Source: Alphaproteobacteria bacterium (lineage in GTDB: Bacteria > Pseudomonadota > Alphaproteobacteria > Ferrovibrionales > Ferrovibrionaceae). From it: a DNA stretch of 64,000 nucleotides. The notes beneath the pieces were generated by a model. It was not told where the DNA came from. It ran no database searches and saw only the letters and a list, made by a program, of their open reading frames with translations. The stretch lies in NCBI GenBank assembly GCA_017307375.1, contig JAFKFH010000007.1:1-64000 (forward strand), read 5' to 3'. The position numbers and the translations under genes are program-made. Shown piece after piece: positions 25,293 through 33,397 of the stretch; within the stretch, counting starts at the first letter, position 1, and every line of letters starts with the position of its first letter.

Positions 25293-25584
25293 AACGCTGC
25301 CGCAGGCGGATACTTTGCCGATTGACCTGCGCCGCCATGCGCAAAAGCGCCTTTGCTTGCGCAACGGGAATCAAGCGCTCCCGCGCGAGTTGAAAGGCAG
25401 TGCGGGCGAGCCAATGGGCAACCGCCGCCAACAGCCCGCCGACCCGCAGACGGACAGCAACTCGAAGTGCGGCGCTTGAGCGTCCCCGCGTTTTCACGAT
25501 GTCCCGTCGCCGCTCGGTCACCAACCGGCTGCCGAATGCGCTTCTTTCGCCATGAAAGAATTCAGCTCGCTTTCTCATTTGCAT
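25273..25584 (-). CDS. Small basic hypothetical protein
   Basis: The 103-residue frame starts MQMRKRAEFFHGERSAFGSR with GGAG 8 bases upstream. It is very arginine-rich, with a possible amphipathic helix around ALRVAVRLRVGGLLAAVAHWLAR. I do not recognise a family. Its place between mntH and the porin gene on the same strand suggests a shared transcript. High arginine content is also what GC-rich shadow frames give, so confidence is modest. Confidence 0.35.
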   Translation of the reverse strand: MQMRKRAEFFHGERSAFGSRLVTERRRDIVKTRGRSSAALRVAVRLRVGGLLAAVAHWLARTAFQLARERLIPVAQAKALLRMAAQVNRQSIRLRQRFRTDRW

Positions 25585-25629
25585 TGCACGTCTCCTCAGT
25601 AGACTTCGCTGCTGGCCGACCGAGCCAGG

Positions 25630-25857
25630 TCAGTTGGACTCACCCCACATTGCGCTTCGACGGCGGGCTCGCTCGGACTTCCAAATGCGCCACGACCTCC
25701 TCGAGAGGCGCGACGAAAGGCGAAACGCCGCGAACGCGCCACGCCTGTTCAGAAACCCCTCCCGCACAAGAATGCGCGCGACCCTCACAACCCAGATCGC
25801 ACCGAACAGGCAGGCCCGTTCTTCCAAGTGGCGCGCGATTGACCGCGGAGAGCGCAT
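25630..25857 (-). CDS. Small basic hypothetical protein
   Basis: The 75-residue frame starts MRSPRSIARHLEERACLFGAI. Its ATG shares a TGATG overlap with the stop of the preceding small ORF, which suggests coupling. A hydrophobic stretch FGAIWVVRVARILV is followed by an arginine-rich tail. The same open frame extends upstream to 26277, so the true start is unsure. No family is recognised. Confidence 0.35.
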   Translation of the reverse strand: MRSPRSIARHLEERACLFGAIWVVRVARILVREGFLNRRGAFAAFRLSSRLSRRSWRIWKSERARRRSAMWGESN

Positions 25858-26057
25858 CAGCGCTTCCCGCCGGTTTCGTTGCGACCGAGCCTTTGCCGGA
25901 TTCGCACGTGGCTCTGGTCCACCCATGCGAGAGCGGATCGCGCAAACGGGCCTTTCGGCACGTGTTTGAGAACAAGGACCTCCACTTTCCCGAGCCACCA
26001 GAGCTGCAGCCGAACGCTGATAGGCCGCTCCCGATGCTGGATCTTGCGGGTCATCAT
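25857..26057 (-). CDS. Small basic hypothetical protein downstream of mntH
   Basis: The 66-residue frame starts MMTRKIQHRERPISVRLQLWW, with GGAGG 6 bases before the ATG at 26057. The middle LGKVEVLVLKHVPKGPFARSALAWVDQSHVRI looks protein-like rather than a shadow. No family is recognised. Between this gene and the mntH stop (26058-26287) another frame starts at 26277 behind GGGGGGAG, and could encode a short protein with WDRLVSGFAPFADPELWLRA. Confidence 0.4.
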   Translation of the reverse strand: MMTRKIQHRERPISVRLQLWWLGKVEVLVLKHVPKGPFARSALAWVDQSHVRIRQRLGRNETGGKR

Positions 26058-26287
26058 GGCTGCCTCCGCCAAACAGAGCCGATAAGCTCACGACCTCCAG
26101 CCCAACAGAGCCGTCGCGCTCTCTGAGGGCCGCAAGCGTGCAGGCGCGCAACCACAGCTCCGGATCGGCAAACGGGGCGAAACCCGATACAAGCCGGTCC
26201 CAGATTGTTGGTCGGCGCCGGCCAGACGCCGCAGTCGTCGAGTGAGGCCGCAGCGATGTGGAATGACGTATGCACATGCTCCCCCCT

Positions 26288-27916
26288 TCACCGGCCGATG
26301 AGCGAAAGCTGCACGATCCGCACGAGGACAAGCCCGCCGGCCAAGATCAGATAGCCGCGCAAGACCAGCATCCAGAGACGAGTCATCGGCGTCATCCGAG
26401 CTGACGGAAGCTCATCCAGCGGCGGCATGCGGTACGTCGCGCGCACCATCTCGTTCTTCGCGCTGGCCGGCTCTTCGCGGTGGATGAAGAGGAAGGCGAC
26501 AGCGACGGCGAGCGTGAATACGCCTCCGATCCCGAGTATCGCGAGAATCGTGCTCTCGCTCATGTTTGGATACAGCACCGATGCGGTCAGGATGATTGAC
26601 AGCATCACGAGGACACCGACGACGGCGCCGGTGAACAGGTTCATCCACCGCCCATTGATCCACGGACCCAGAACGGCTTTGTCGTTGCAAAGCAGCAGCA
26701 GGAACACGGTGGCGCTCGGTAGCAACACGCCGGCCAGAGTCTGCACGGCGTTGGTCAGCAGGCCGAGCGGCATGCCGGGGGTCAAAACCAGCGCAGCAGC
26801 CAACGTAACGAGGCCGCCATAGACCGCATAGAAGCCCTTGGCGTCCTGGGGCTTGCGATGCAGCGAATGCCGCAGCGACAGCACATCGCCTATCGCGTAG
26901 GCCGTCGACAGCGAGACCGCCATCGCGCCGATCACGCTGGCATCGAGCAGCGCAAGGGCGAAGAAGACGCCAGCCGTCTTCCCGACATAGGCGCCAAGCC
27001 CGGCAGCCACGGCTCCGGCGTCCTGGAAATTCCCGAACTCCGGACGACCTGCGAACGTCGCTGCGGTGAACGCCATCATCGCCACTGCGCCGATGACGAC
27101 CAGCACAATGCCAAGGACGAGATCGATGCGCCCGTAGCTCAGAAAGCGCGTCGTGATGCGCTTGTCGATCACATAGCTCTGCTGGAAGAAGAGCTGCCAG
27201 GGCGCGACCGTTGTCCCGACAATGGCAATGATCAGGAGCATCACCTCGCTCAGCTTCCCGCCTTCAGGAAACTGCGGCACGACGAGATCATGGGCGATCT
27301 GGCTGACCGGGGGATGAACCCAGACGAGCACCGGCACCAACAGAAGACTGCCGAAAACGAGAAACAGCGAAAATCTTTCGAATCGCCGGAAATTGCCCGT
27401 CCCAGCCGCGGCGATAATGACGGCCGCTGCGGCAATGACGCCTACGCCTCGCGGAAGCCCGAGGTACTCGAGCGCCAGACTGATTCCGATGAACTCGGTG
27501 ACGATGGTCAGAGCATTCAGCAAGAAAAGGTCGACAACGCTGAAGGCGCCCCAGAACTTGCCAAACCGTTCGAGAATGAGCCGCGCGTGGCCGACGCCCG
27601 TCACCGAGCCGAGCCGCAAAACCATTTCCTGGTTCACGTACAGGACGGGAATGAGCAGGATGAGCGTCCACAACAGCGAGGTGCCATAGTTCTGGCCCGC
27701 CTGCGTGTAGGTGCCGAAGGCGCCGGCATCGTTGTCACCGACCATGACGATCAGGCCCGGTCCAAGGATTGCCAGCAGCGTCATCAAACGAGCACGCCAA
27801 CCGTTCCTGGGACCCGTATCGTTCTTCTTGATTGTGCCGAGCGCGCCTTTGATGTCGCCGATATGCGCTTCATCCAGTACAGCGTGACGCACGGGAGTAT
27901 CGAGGTTAGACAGCAT
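26288..27916 (-). CDS. mntH: Nramp-family divalent metal transporter (MntH-like)
   Basis: The 542-residue inner-membrane protein has 11-12 hydrophobic helices. The Nramp metal-binding motif on helix 1 reads LGPGLIVMVGDNDAGAFGTY, close to the DPGN site but with DNDAG, so the Asp-x-x-Asn pattern is altered. Helix 6 contains ALLDASVIGAMAVSLSTAYAIGD, where A-x-x-M is expected in classical Mn/Fe transporters. It belongs to the proton-coupled Nramp group, but the changed motifs leave the metal uncertain. ATG 27916 was chosen because the upstream in-frame extension overlaps the structured leader. About 250 bases of leader hold a small ORF and hairpins. Confidence 0.82.
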   Translation of the reverse strand: MLSNLDTPVRHAVLDEAHIGDIKGALGTIKKNDTGPRNGWRARLMTLLAILGPGLIVMVGDNDAGAFGTYTQAGQNYGTSLLWTLILLIPVLYVNQEMVLRLGSVTGVGHARLILERFGKFWGAFSVVDLFLLNALTIVTEFIGISLALEYLGLPRGVGVIAAAAVIIAAAGTGNFRRFERFSLFLVFGSLLLVPVLVWVHPPVSQIAHDLVVPQFPEGGKLSEVMLLIIAIVGTTVAPWQLFFQQSYVIDKRITTRFLSYGRIDLVLGIVLVVIGAVAMMAFTAATFAGRPEFGNFQDAGAVAAGLGAYVGKTAGVFFALALLDASVIGAMAVSLSTAYAIGDVLSLRHSLHRKPQDAKGFYAVYGGLVTLAAALVLTPGMPLGLLTNAVQTLAGVLLPSATVFLLLLCNDKAVLGPWINGRWMNLFTGAVVGVLVMLSIILTASVLYPNMSESTILAILGIGGVFTLAVAVAFLFIHREEPASAKNEMVRATYRMPPLDELPSARMTPMTRLWMLVLRGYLILAGGLVLVRIVQLSLIGR

Positions 27917-28008
27917 GATTAACCGCCTTTGAAATGGCGTTGACTTGAGGGTTCTTGCGTTGGAGCGGTCGTGCGGGTCGACCTGTCGCGCACGACACGC
28001 GATCGCGC

Positions 28009-28167
28009 TCAGTCCGGTGACAGAAACCACCGGCATTCGAGGCGCCCTCCCGCCGTCAGTCGCCAACGGGCTGTCAACCGCGGGCGCCTGCGCTTGAAAG
28101 AGAGAACCGAGCAGTTCGCTGGAGAAGTGACGCCTTGCGGACGCACACTGGAAAACTGGAAGGTCAT
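28009..28167 (-). CDS. Candidate 52-residue leader ORF upstream of mntH
   Basis: ATG 28167 has AGGAGG 7 bases upstream, the best ribosome binding site in the cargo. The predicted peptide starts MTFQFSSVRPQGV and ends RPRLTARWRLTAGGRLECRW plus FLSPD. The C-terminal pattern PRL-ARW-GRL-CRW looks selected. The AGGAGG is inside the 3' arm of a perfect hairpin (28173-28199), and the last codons form a second hairpin (28014-28033). It stops 92 bases before mntH. A translation-sensing leader controlling mntH is my inference. Confidence 0.45.
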   Translation of the reverse strand: MTFQFSSVRPQGVTSPANCSVLSFKRRRPRLTARWRLTAGGRLECRWFLSPD

Positions 28168-28172
28168 TTTTT

Positions 28173-28199
28173 GCCTCCTGATGCCTGGGCTCAGGAGGC
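28173..28199 (-). promoter_or_regulatory. Hairpin sequestering the leader-ORF ribosome binding site
   Basis: Arms GCCTCCTGA (28173-28181) and TCAGGAGGC (28191-28199) pair perfectly over 9 bp with a 9-base loop. Read on the minus strand, the AGGAGG of the leader ORF is in the 3' arm, followed by AAAAA and ATG. The region 28200-28446 shows no gene I can support. Confidence 0.55.
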
Positions 28200-28446
28200 G
28201 GCACGCATCAAAGCAGCGCGAAGTGGATCGCGCGGCCCTCGACAATCGTGTCGTCGCCCTGAGCGTAGCCGAGCTGCAGCGAAACGAGAGCAGACGTCGA
28301 GCGTCTACTGTCGCATTCGTCGGCCAGACTGCTAGGTCGCGGGTTCATAGCGATCCCTTGCTGTGCCAATGGAAAATCCAGCCCACCATAGGCTGGACCT
28401 TGGCGCGTGAAATCGTTGCCGGTCTTCACAGCGCCACGGTTTTGAT

Positions 28447-28466
28447 ATATACCCAAGGGGGTATAT
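28447..28466. promoter_or_regulatory. Operator 1 of CsoR/FrmR-family repressor
   Basis: ATATACCC, spacer AAGG, GGGTATAT: a perfect 8-bp dyad with a G/C tract, the type of site bound by CsoR/RcnR/FrmR tetramers. It is 24 bases before the start of the repressor gene at 28491. Confidence 0.65.
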
Positions 28467-28472
28467 TGCAAC

Positions 28473-28486
28473 TATACCCGGGTATA
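28473..28486. promoter_or_regulatory. Operator 2 of CsoR/FrmR-family repressor
   Basis: TATACCCGGGTATA is a perfect 14-bp palindrome ending 4 bases before the ATG at 28491, so binding would block the start of its own gene. It is 26 bases from operator 1, between the same start points. Confidence 0.65.
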
Positions 28487-28490
28487 CGAA

Positions 28491-28775
28491 ATGGGCAGAT
28501 CGCACGTCGTTGCCGAGAAGCAGCGACTCCTTAACCGTGTCCGCCGCTTGCGCGGCCAGGTCGACGCATTAGAGCGGGCTCTCATCGCCGACGAAGCCTG
28601 TGACGACGTCATGCGCCTGGTCACTGCAACCCGCGGAGCGATCAACGGAATCATGGCGGAAGTTATCAACGGCCACATCCGCACCCACATGGTCGACCCC
28701 AACCGCGCGCCCAGCCAGAGCAAGCGAAACGCCGCGGACGAGTTGGTCAGTGTCCTGCGAACATATCTTAGGTGA
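28491..28775 (+). CDS. Metal- or formaldehyde-sensing repressor, CsoR/RcnR/FrmR family (DUF156)
   Basis: The 94-residue all-helical protein has the family layout: KQRLLNRVRRLRGQVDALERAL, then CDDVMRLVTATRGAINGIMAEVINGHIRTHM. A cysteine sits at the start of helix 2 (DEACDDV) and a His in the GHIRTH stretch. FrmR/RcnR-type sensing usually needs an N-terminal Pro-His or His residue plus this Cys; the SHVVAEK start gives a His at position 5. It most likely represses its own operon, which includes the downstream kinase and response regulator. The inducer (nickel, cobalt, formaldehyde or another) cannot be decided here. Confidence 0.85.
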   Translation: MGRSHVVAEKQRLLNRVRRLRGQVDALERALIADEACDDVMRLVTATRGAINGIMAEVINGHIRTHMVDPNRAPSQSKRNAADELVSVLRTYLR

Positions 28776-28779
28776 TGTA

Positions 28780-29970
28780 ATGATGCCGCCCCACGCCAAA
28801 GCTCAGGGCGTTGACGAGCCGAACGCGCCCGCACACCCGAACCGTGCGCGCCGCTTTGCTCGGCCATGGGCATACTTTGTCTCCCGCCTGGACCCGCGAC
28901 CACAGGCCCTCTTCTCGCCGATGCTACCGATCTTCACGGCAGCACTCGCCATCGCCATCTTCATTTTCGACACGGTCACACCCTACGAGATCGCGGCCGC
29001 GAGCCTCCAGGTCGTGGTCGTCCTCCTGTCCCTGCGCTTTTGCCGGAAGCAAGGCGTCATCTTCGTGTCGCTAGGCTGTGCCGCGCTCAGCATCCTCAGC
29101 GCCGTACTTACCATCGTGAGCTATGTTCCAACCGCCGGGAGCACCTTCAGTCTCGGTGTCATCAACACGTCGATCAGTCTGACTGCGATCGCAGCAACTG
29201 CTTACCTCGCGCTGGCTACCGAGACCGCCCGCCAGACGGCTGAACGCGCGCAAGCGCACCTCGCCCACGTGGCTCGTCTGACAACACTTGGCGAGCTTTC
29301 CGCCTCAATCGCTCACGAGCTGAACCAACCCCTGACGGCGGTCATCACGAATGCGAATGCCGCCACACGCTGGATCCGCAGTGAGCCGCCAAATCCGCAG
29401 AAGGTCACGAGTTCGATCGAAAGCATCGTCGAAGACGCACGGCGCGCGAGTGAGATTATCGCTCGAATTAGAGCCCTGACCACACGCGCTGAACCCCAAA
29501 ACGCATGGGTCGACATCAACGCGGTGATACAAGAGGTGCTTGTCCTCATCCAGTCTCAGTTGAACGAAAACCGCATCGTGGTCCGAGCTGAACTTAACAA
29601 CGGCCTGCCGAGCGTCTTCGGTGACCGAATCCAATTACAGCAAGTCGTTCTCAACCTCATCGTCAACGCCATCGACGCAATCGGTGCTGCGCAAGCAGAC
29701 CTCCGAGAAATTCGCATTAAATCCCGCAAGACACGGCCGAGTGGCGTCGAGGTCAGCATTGAGGACACCGGCGGCGGACTGACTACGACTGATGTCAATC
29801 AGATCTTCGATGCATTCTTTTCGACGAAGACCGGAGGCATGGGCATCGGTCTCTCGATCTGCCGCTCGATCATTGAAGCTCATCATGGCCGCATCTGGGC
29901 CGAAAAGGGCGAGCCTTCAGGAGCCACCTTCCACTTCACGCTGCCTGGGACTCAGGAGGCAAACCAATGA
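28780..29970 (+). CDS. Membrane-bound sensor histidine kinase
   Basis: The 396-residue kinase has four to five N-terminal membrane helices (residues about 45-145). A dimerisation helix with the phospho-acceptor His in SASIAHELNQPLTAV follows. The ATPase domain shows the N box LNLIVNAIDAI, the G1 box EDTGGGL and GGMGIGLSICRSII. It has no PAS or periplasmic sensor loop, so signal detection may be in the membrane. It starts at ATG 28780, 5 bases after the repressor stop, and overlaps the response regulator by ATGA. The pair is of the FixL/FixJ type by sequence. Confidence 0.9.
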   Translation: MMPPHAKAQGVDEPNAPAHPNRARRFARPWAYFVSRLDPRPQALFSPMLPIFTAALAIAIFIFDTVTPYEIAAASLQVVVVLLSLRFCRKQGVIFVSLGCAALSILSAVLTIVSYVPTAGSTFSLGVINTSISLTAIAATAYLALATETARQTAERAQAHLAHVARLTTLGELSASIAHELNQPLTAVITNANAATRWIRSEPPNPQKVTSSIESIVEDARRASEIIARIRALTTRAEPQNAWVDINAVIQEVLVLIQSQLNENRIVVRAELNNGLPSVFGDRIQLQQVVLNLIVNAIDAIGAAQADLREIRIKSRKTRPSGVEVSIEDTGGGLTTTDVNQIFDAFFSTKTGGMGIGLSICRSIIEAHHGRIWAEKGEPSGATFHFTLPGTQEANQ

Positions 29971-30626
29971 ACCTCGGCGCTCCAGCCACCCGCACTCAGA
30001 AATCAACCGTGGCGATCGTGGATGACGATCCGTCCGTCCGGAAAGCCATTAGCAATCTATGTGAATCCGAAGGGTTCGACGTCGTGGCGTTCTCCTCTAC
30101 GGCCGAATTCTTGCGCTGGTCGATTCCGGAGACACCCGTCTGCATGGTCTTGGACGTCCGCATGCCGGGCGAAAACGGGCTGGATTTTCAAGTCGAGTTA
30201 GCGAAGTCTCACGCTGAAATTCCGATCGTGTTTGTCACGGCGCACGGTGACATTCCGATGTCTGTCCGCGCCATGAAGGCTGGCGCCATCGAATTCCTGA
30301 CAAAGCCGTTCAGGGATCAGGACCTCCTCGACGCCATCAACGGCGGCTTGGCGAAAAGTCGTATGCGCCGTAACGCGCTCGAGATGAATGCCGAATTGGA
30401 AGCTCGATACCAATCGCTGTCCAATCGCGAGCGAGAGGTGATGGATCTGATTACAAAGGGTCAACTCACGAAGCAGATTGCGGCAACACTCAACCTTAGC
30501 GAAATCACCGTTAAGGTCTGCCGCCGGCAAATCATGACGAAGATGCAGGCGAATTCCATGCTCGACCTCGGACGCATGTCAGAGAAACTGGAAAGGATGA
30601 GAAGCGGACCTGCGGAGCACCGGTAG
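29967..30626 (+). CDS. FixJ-type response regulator
   Basis: The 219-residue regulator has a receiver domain (IVDDDPSVRKAI, phospho-acceptor Asp in VLDVRMPGENGL, Thr in VFVTAHG, Lys in EFLTKPF). A LuxR-type HTH follows (SLSNREREVMDLITKG, then KQIAATLNLSEITVKVCRRQIMTKM). In this group phosphorylation drives dimerisation and promoter activation. It is the partner of the kinase encoded immediately before. The usual HTH reads VKVHR; here it is VKVCR, a small deviation. Confidence 0.9.
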   Translation: MNLGAPATRTQKSTVAIVDDDPSVRKAISNLCESEGFDVVAFSSTAEFLRWSIPETPVCMVLDVRMPGENGLDFQVELAKSHAEIPIVFVTAHGDIPMSVRAMKAGAIEFLTKPFRDQDLLDAINGGLAKSRMRRNALEMNAELEARYQSLSNREREVMDLITKGQLTKQIAATLNLSEITVKVCRRQIMTKMQANSMLDLGRMSEKLERMRSGPAEHR

Positions 30627-30656
30627 AAGAAGCCACGCTCGGATCGCTGCTGCTCG

Positions 30657-30672
30657 ATATACCCGAGGATAG
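30657..30672. promoter_or_regulatory. Degenerate TATACCC-type site before 30743 gene
   Basis: ATATACCCGAGGATAG keeps one perfect half-site and the CCCGAG centre of the 31372 dyad, but the second arm is degraded. It lies 70 bases upstream of the 30743 gene. Confidence 0.35.
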
Positions 30673-30742
30673 TTGTGCGACGAGCTGATTTGTCGCAACG
30701 CTCTATCGGAGTCGTACCTCCGAGAAGAAAAGGGCGGAGATC

Positions 30743-31327
30743 GTGCCCCACACCGCCACGTTAGGACATAGGGCCCAAGCGATCCTGGCGGTGTTCGCAC
30801 AGCTCCACAAGAGCGCCGGCGATACTCTGAGATACGACGAGATCACCGATTATATTGGCGACGCTCACGTCCGAAAACTCGGTCAGCAAGAGCTGACTCG
30901 CGAAGGCCTCGTTGTTGAACACCAATATACGCTTGAACTCACCTCGACCGGCCGAGCGGCGATCACCTCGCTATTCGGGCCGAGCGGCCGACTCGCTCCC
31001 AGGCTTTTGAACGGGATCGAAACAACGACGATCAACAACCATAAGATCAAGGCTTGGCCACGAGAACCTGACAATCCGAGCATCCGCTACGTCGTGAAGC
31101 GCTTTGCGTTAAAGCTCGCAATACTTCTCGTCTTTGCCCTTGCGCAAATACCGTCGCGATGGGGTTTCGGTTACGCCTTCGTCGCTTTGACGGCGTTATC
31201 GGGCATGATCTGCATTGGTCTGGCGCTCGTGCGTCGTGAGGCCTGGACGCTCGCGCGCCTGAACTACTGGCACGAAGCCGTCGCGTTTCTTGCTCTTGCA
31301 TTGAGCGGCTGGACTACGATGCGCTGA
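30743..31327 (+). CDS. Uncharacterised protein: winged-helix-like N-terminus with C-terminal membrane helices
   Basis: The 194-residue protein starts at GTG 30743 with GGGCGGAG 4-5 bases upstream. Residues 1-75 look like a small winged-helix domain (AQAILAVFAQLHKSAGDTLRYDEITDYIG, then ELTREGLVVEHQYTLELTSTGRAAI). Residues 115-190 contain three hydrophobic helices (FALKLAILLVFALAQIPS, FVALTALSGMICIGLALV, AVAFLALALSG). I do not recognise the family. A DNA-binding-like domain tethered to the membrane suggests a sensor, but this is speculative. Confidence 0.6.
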   Translation: MPHTATLGHRAQAILAVFAQLHKSAGDTLRYDEITDYIGDAHVRKLGQQELTREGLVVEHQYTLELTSTGRAAITSLFGPSGRLAPRLLNGIETTTINNHKIKAWPREPDNPSIRYVVKRFALKLAILLVFALAQIPSRWGFGYAFVALTALSGMICIGLALVRREAWTLARLNYWHEAVAFLALALSGWTTMR

Positions 31328-31371
31328 ACACCGGCGAATCCGCGCGGCGGACGGCCAAAGCGCCACGCCGA

Positions 31372-31387
31372 ATATACCCGAGTATAT
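31372..31387. promoter_or_regulatory. TATACCC-type dyad upstream of ABC transporter genes
   Basis: ATATAC-CCGA-GTATAT matches the arms of the repressor operators at 28447-28486. A further half-site GGGTATA is at 31421-31427. The region 31328-31624 holds no gene I can support and is presumably the promoter region of the ABC operon. Confidence 0.5.
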
Positions 31388-31624
31388 TCTTCAGACACTT
31401 TTCGAGCGAAGAACGCCTCCGGGTATAAGTAGCGCAAACAACGATCGCACTCTATAGACACAGCAAATCTGCTTGGCGGGACTCGTCTATCCTCGCTTGA
31501 GCAGTTCTAGGAAACCGAACGATGCCGAACGACGGTAGTCGACAGCTTACGCCGCCACGGACGTTTCGCCGAGCCTAGACAAGAGCTCGCTCGTGACGGC
31601 CGGCACGGCTGACACGAGGGCGCC

Positions 31625-33382
31625 ATGGTCTTTCTTTCCAGGAGTGACGGCAAACACCGCCATTTCGATAGGAGCTTGGCGCCTCGTCTCGCCGGGCCAA
31701 GTTGGGCAGACCTCGCCGCCATCGCCCTTGTGGTAGTCATCGCATTGCTCGTCATTGTCGGGGTTGGCCAAATGCGCCAACCGCTGACGGCTCTCAATGC
31801 CGCGCCCGTCGACCTTCAGCTCCTGCACCTTCCTGAATATGCGCTTCTCTCGACCCTGCGCATGTTCGGGGCACTTGCGGCATCTCTGATATTCACTCTG
31901 ACTGTTGCGACCCTCGCAGCAAAAAGCCGCAAAGCCGAACTGATCATCGTTCCTGCTCTCGACATTCTACAGTCGGTTCCGGTGCTCGGCTTTCTGACGT
32001 TCACCGTCATGTTCTTCATGAACTTATTTCCTGGGCGCCAGCTTGGGGTCGAGTGCGCCGCGATTTTTGCGATCTTCACAAGCCAAGCCTGGAACATGGC
32101 GTTCAGCTTCTACCAGTCGCTTCGCACGGTCCCGAAGGATCTCGACGAGGTGAGCCGGCAGTTTGGCTTTTCGTCCTGGCGCAGATTTGTGCGCCTCGAG
32201 CTTCCGTTCGCCATGCCAGGTCTGGTCTGGAACGCCATGATGTCGATGTCGGGAGGATGGTTCTTCGTTGTCGCCTCGGAAGCGATCGCGGTTGGCAACA
32301 CGACGATCGCATTGCCCGGTATCGGCTCCTGGTTGGCGCTCGCAATTGAGCGGAAAGATTTCGGCGCTGTCGCCTGGGCAGTCTTCGCAATGGCCGTCGT
32401 CATCGTCCTCTACGACCAGCTCATATTCCGACCAATCGTCGCTTGGGCTGACAAGTTCAGATTCGAGCAAACCGCGTCGCGTGAACGACCGCGCTCCTGG
32501 GTATACGACCTCGCACGCCGCACGCGCCTTCTGCCGTCGATCATCGAGCTTCTGCTGGTGGCTGGCCGAAGCCTGAGTGCGCTGAGCTGGTCGGCCCCAC
32601 CTGGACGTCAAACGCTCCGCGCCAACAAACACATCATTCGTGTCCCCGACGGCCTCTGGATCGGTTTCATCGCCGTGGTCTGCTCCGGCGCATCGCTCTG
32701 GCTGCTGCGCTTTATTTCGACATCCCTGACAGCGGCGGACATCATATCAATTGTTGGCCTGGGCTTCGCGACCTTGGTTCGTGTCGCCGTCCTCATTGCG
32801 ATCGCCAGCATCATTTGGGTGCCGATAGGCGTCTGGATCGGATTACGCCCGGCCTGGTCCGAGCGCCTGCAACCCGTCGCCCAATTCCTGGCCGCCTTCC
32901 CGGCCAATGTGCTGTTTCCCTTCGCGGTCGTGATCATCATCGGGCTGAGGCTTGATCCGAACATCTGGCTTTCGCCGCTCATGATTCTGGGCACGCAATG
33001 GTACATTCTCTTCAATGTCATTGCTGGAGCTAGCGCACTTCCTAACGATCTGAGGGAAGCGGCGCGGACGTTTAACATGCGCGGCCTGCAATGGTGGCGC
33101 CAAGTCGCCTTGCCCGGCATTTTTCCCTACTTCGTGACCGGCGCGCTCACAGCGTCAGGCGGGTCGTGGAACGCCAGCATCGTCGCCGAATCCGTTTCCT
33201 GGGGCGACAAACGTCTGCAGGCCACTGGTCTCGGCTCCTTCATCGCCGACGCGACCGCTGCTGGCGACTTGCCGCGGGTCGCCGTCGGCATCGTCGTGAT
33301 GTCGGCCTTCGTCGTCACCCTCAATCGCACGCTTTGGCGCCCACTCTATCGGTACGCCGAGCGCCGGCTGCGGTTCGATTAA
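31625..33382 (+). CDS. ABC transporter permease with two fused permease domains
   Basis: The 585-residue protein has two NitT/TauT-type permease units in one chain. The first has the EAA-like loop VPKDLDEVSRQFGFSSWRRFVRLELPFAMPGL. The second has LPNDLREAARTFNMRGLQWWRQVALPGIFPYF. Each unit has five or six helices, and about 90 residues of linker lie between them. The fusion makes a full transmembrane pore from one gene. The ATPase gene follows after 15 bases. No periplasmic binding protein gene is present nearby, so the substrate is open. Confidence 0.88.
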   Translation: MVFLSRSDGKHRHFDRSLAPRLAGPSWADLAAIALVVVIALLVIVGVGQMRQPLTALNAAPVDLQLLHLPEYALLSTLRMFGALAASLIFTLTVATLAAKSRKAELIIVPALDILQSVPVLGFLTFTVMFFMNLFPGRQLGVECAAIFAIFTSQAWNMAFSFYQSLRTVPKDLDEVSRQFGFSSWRRFVRLELPFAMPGLVWNAMMSMSGGWFFVVASEAIAVGNTTIALPGIGSWLALAIERKDFGAVAWAVFAMAVVIVLYDQLIFRPIVAWADKFRFEQTASRERPRSWVYDLARRTRLLPSIIELLLVAGRSLSALSWSAPPGRQTLRANKHIIRVPDGLWIGFIAVVCSGASLWLLRFISTSLTAADIISIVGLGFATLVRVAVLIAIASIIWVPIGVWIGLRPAWSERLQPVAQFLAAFPANVLFPFAVVIIIGLRLDPNIWLSPLMILGTQWYILFNVIAGASALPNDLREAARTFNMRGLQWWRQVALPGIFPYFVTGALTASGGSWNASIVAESVSWGDKRLQATGLGSFIADATAAGDLPRVAVGIVVMSAFVVTLNRTLWRPLYRYAERRLRFD

Positions 33383-33397
33383 GAGGAGGATCAGTTC

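Noticed and set aside
28000-28200. yybP-ykoY manganese riboswitch in the mntH leader
   Set aside because: I could not match the conserved loop sequences of that riboswitch; the hairpins instead enclose a small ORF and its ribosome binding site.
32501-32512. Further GGGTATAC half-site
   Set aside because: It is inside the permease coding sequence with no partner half-site and is explained by codons for W-V-Y.
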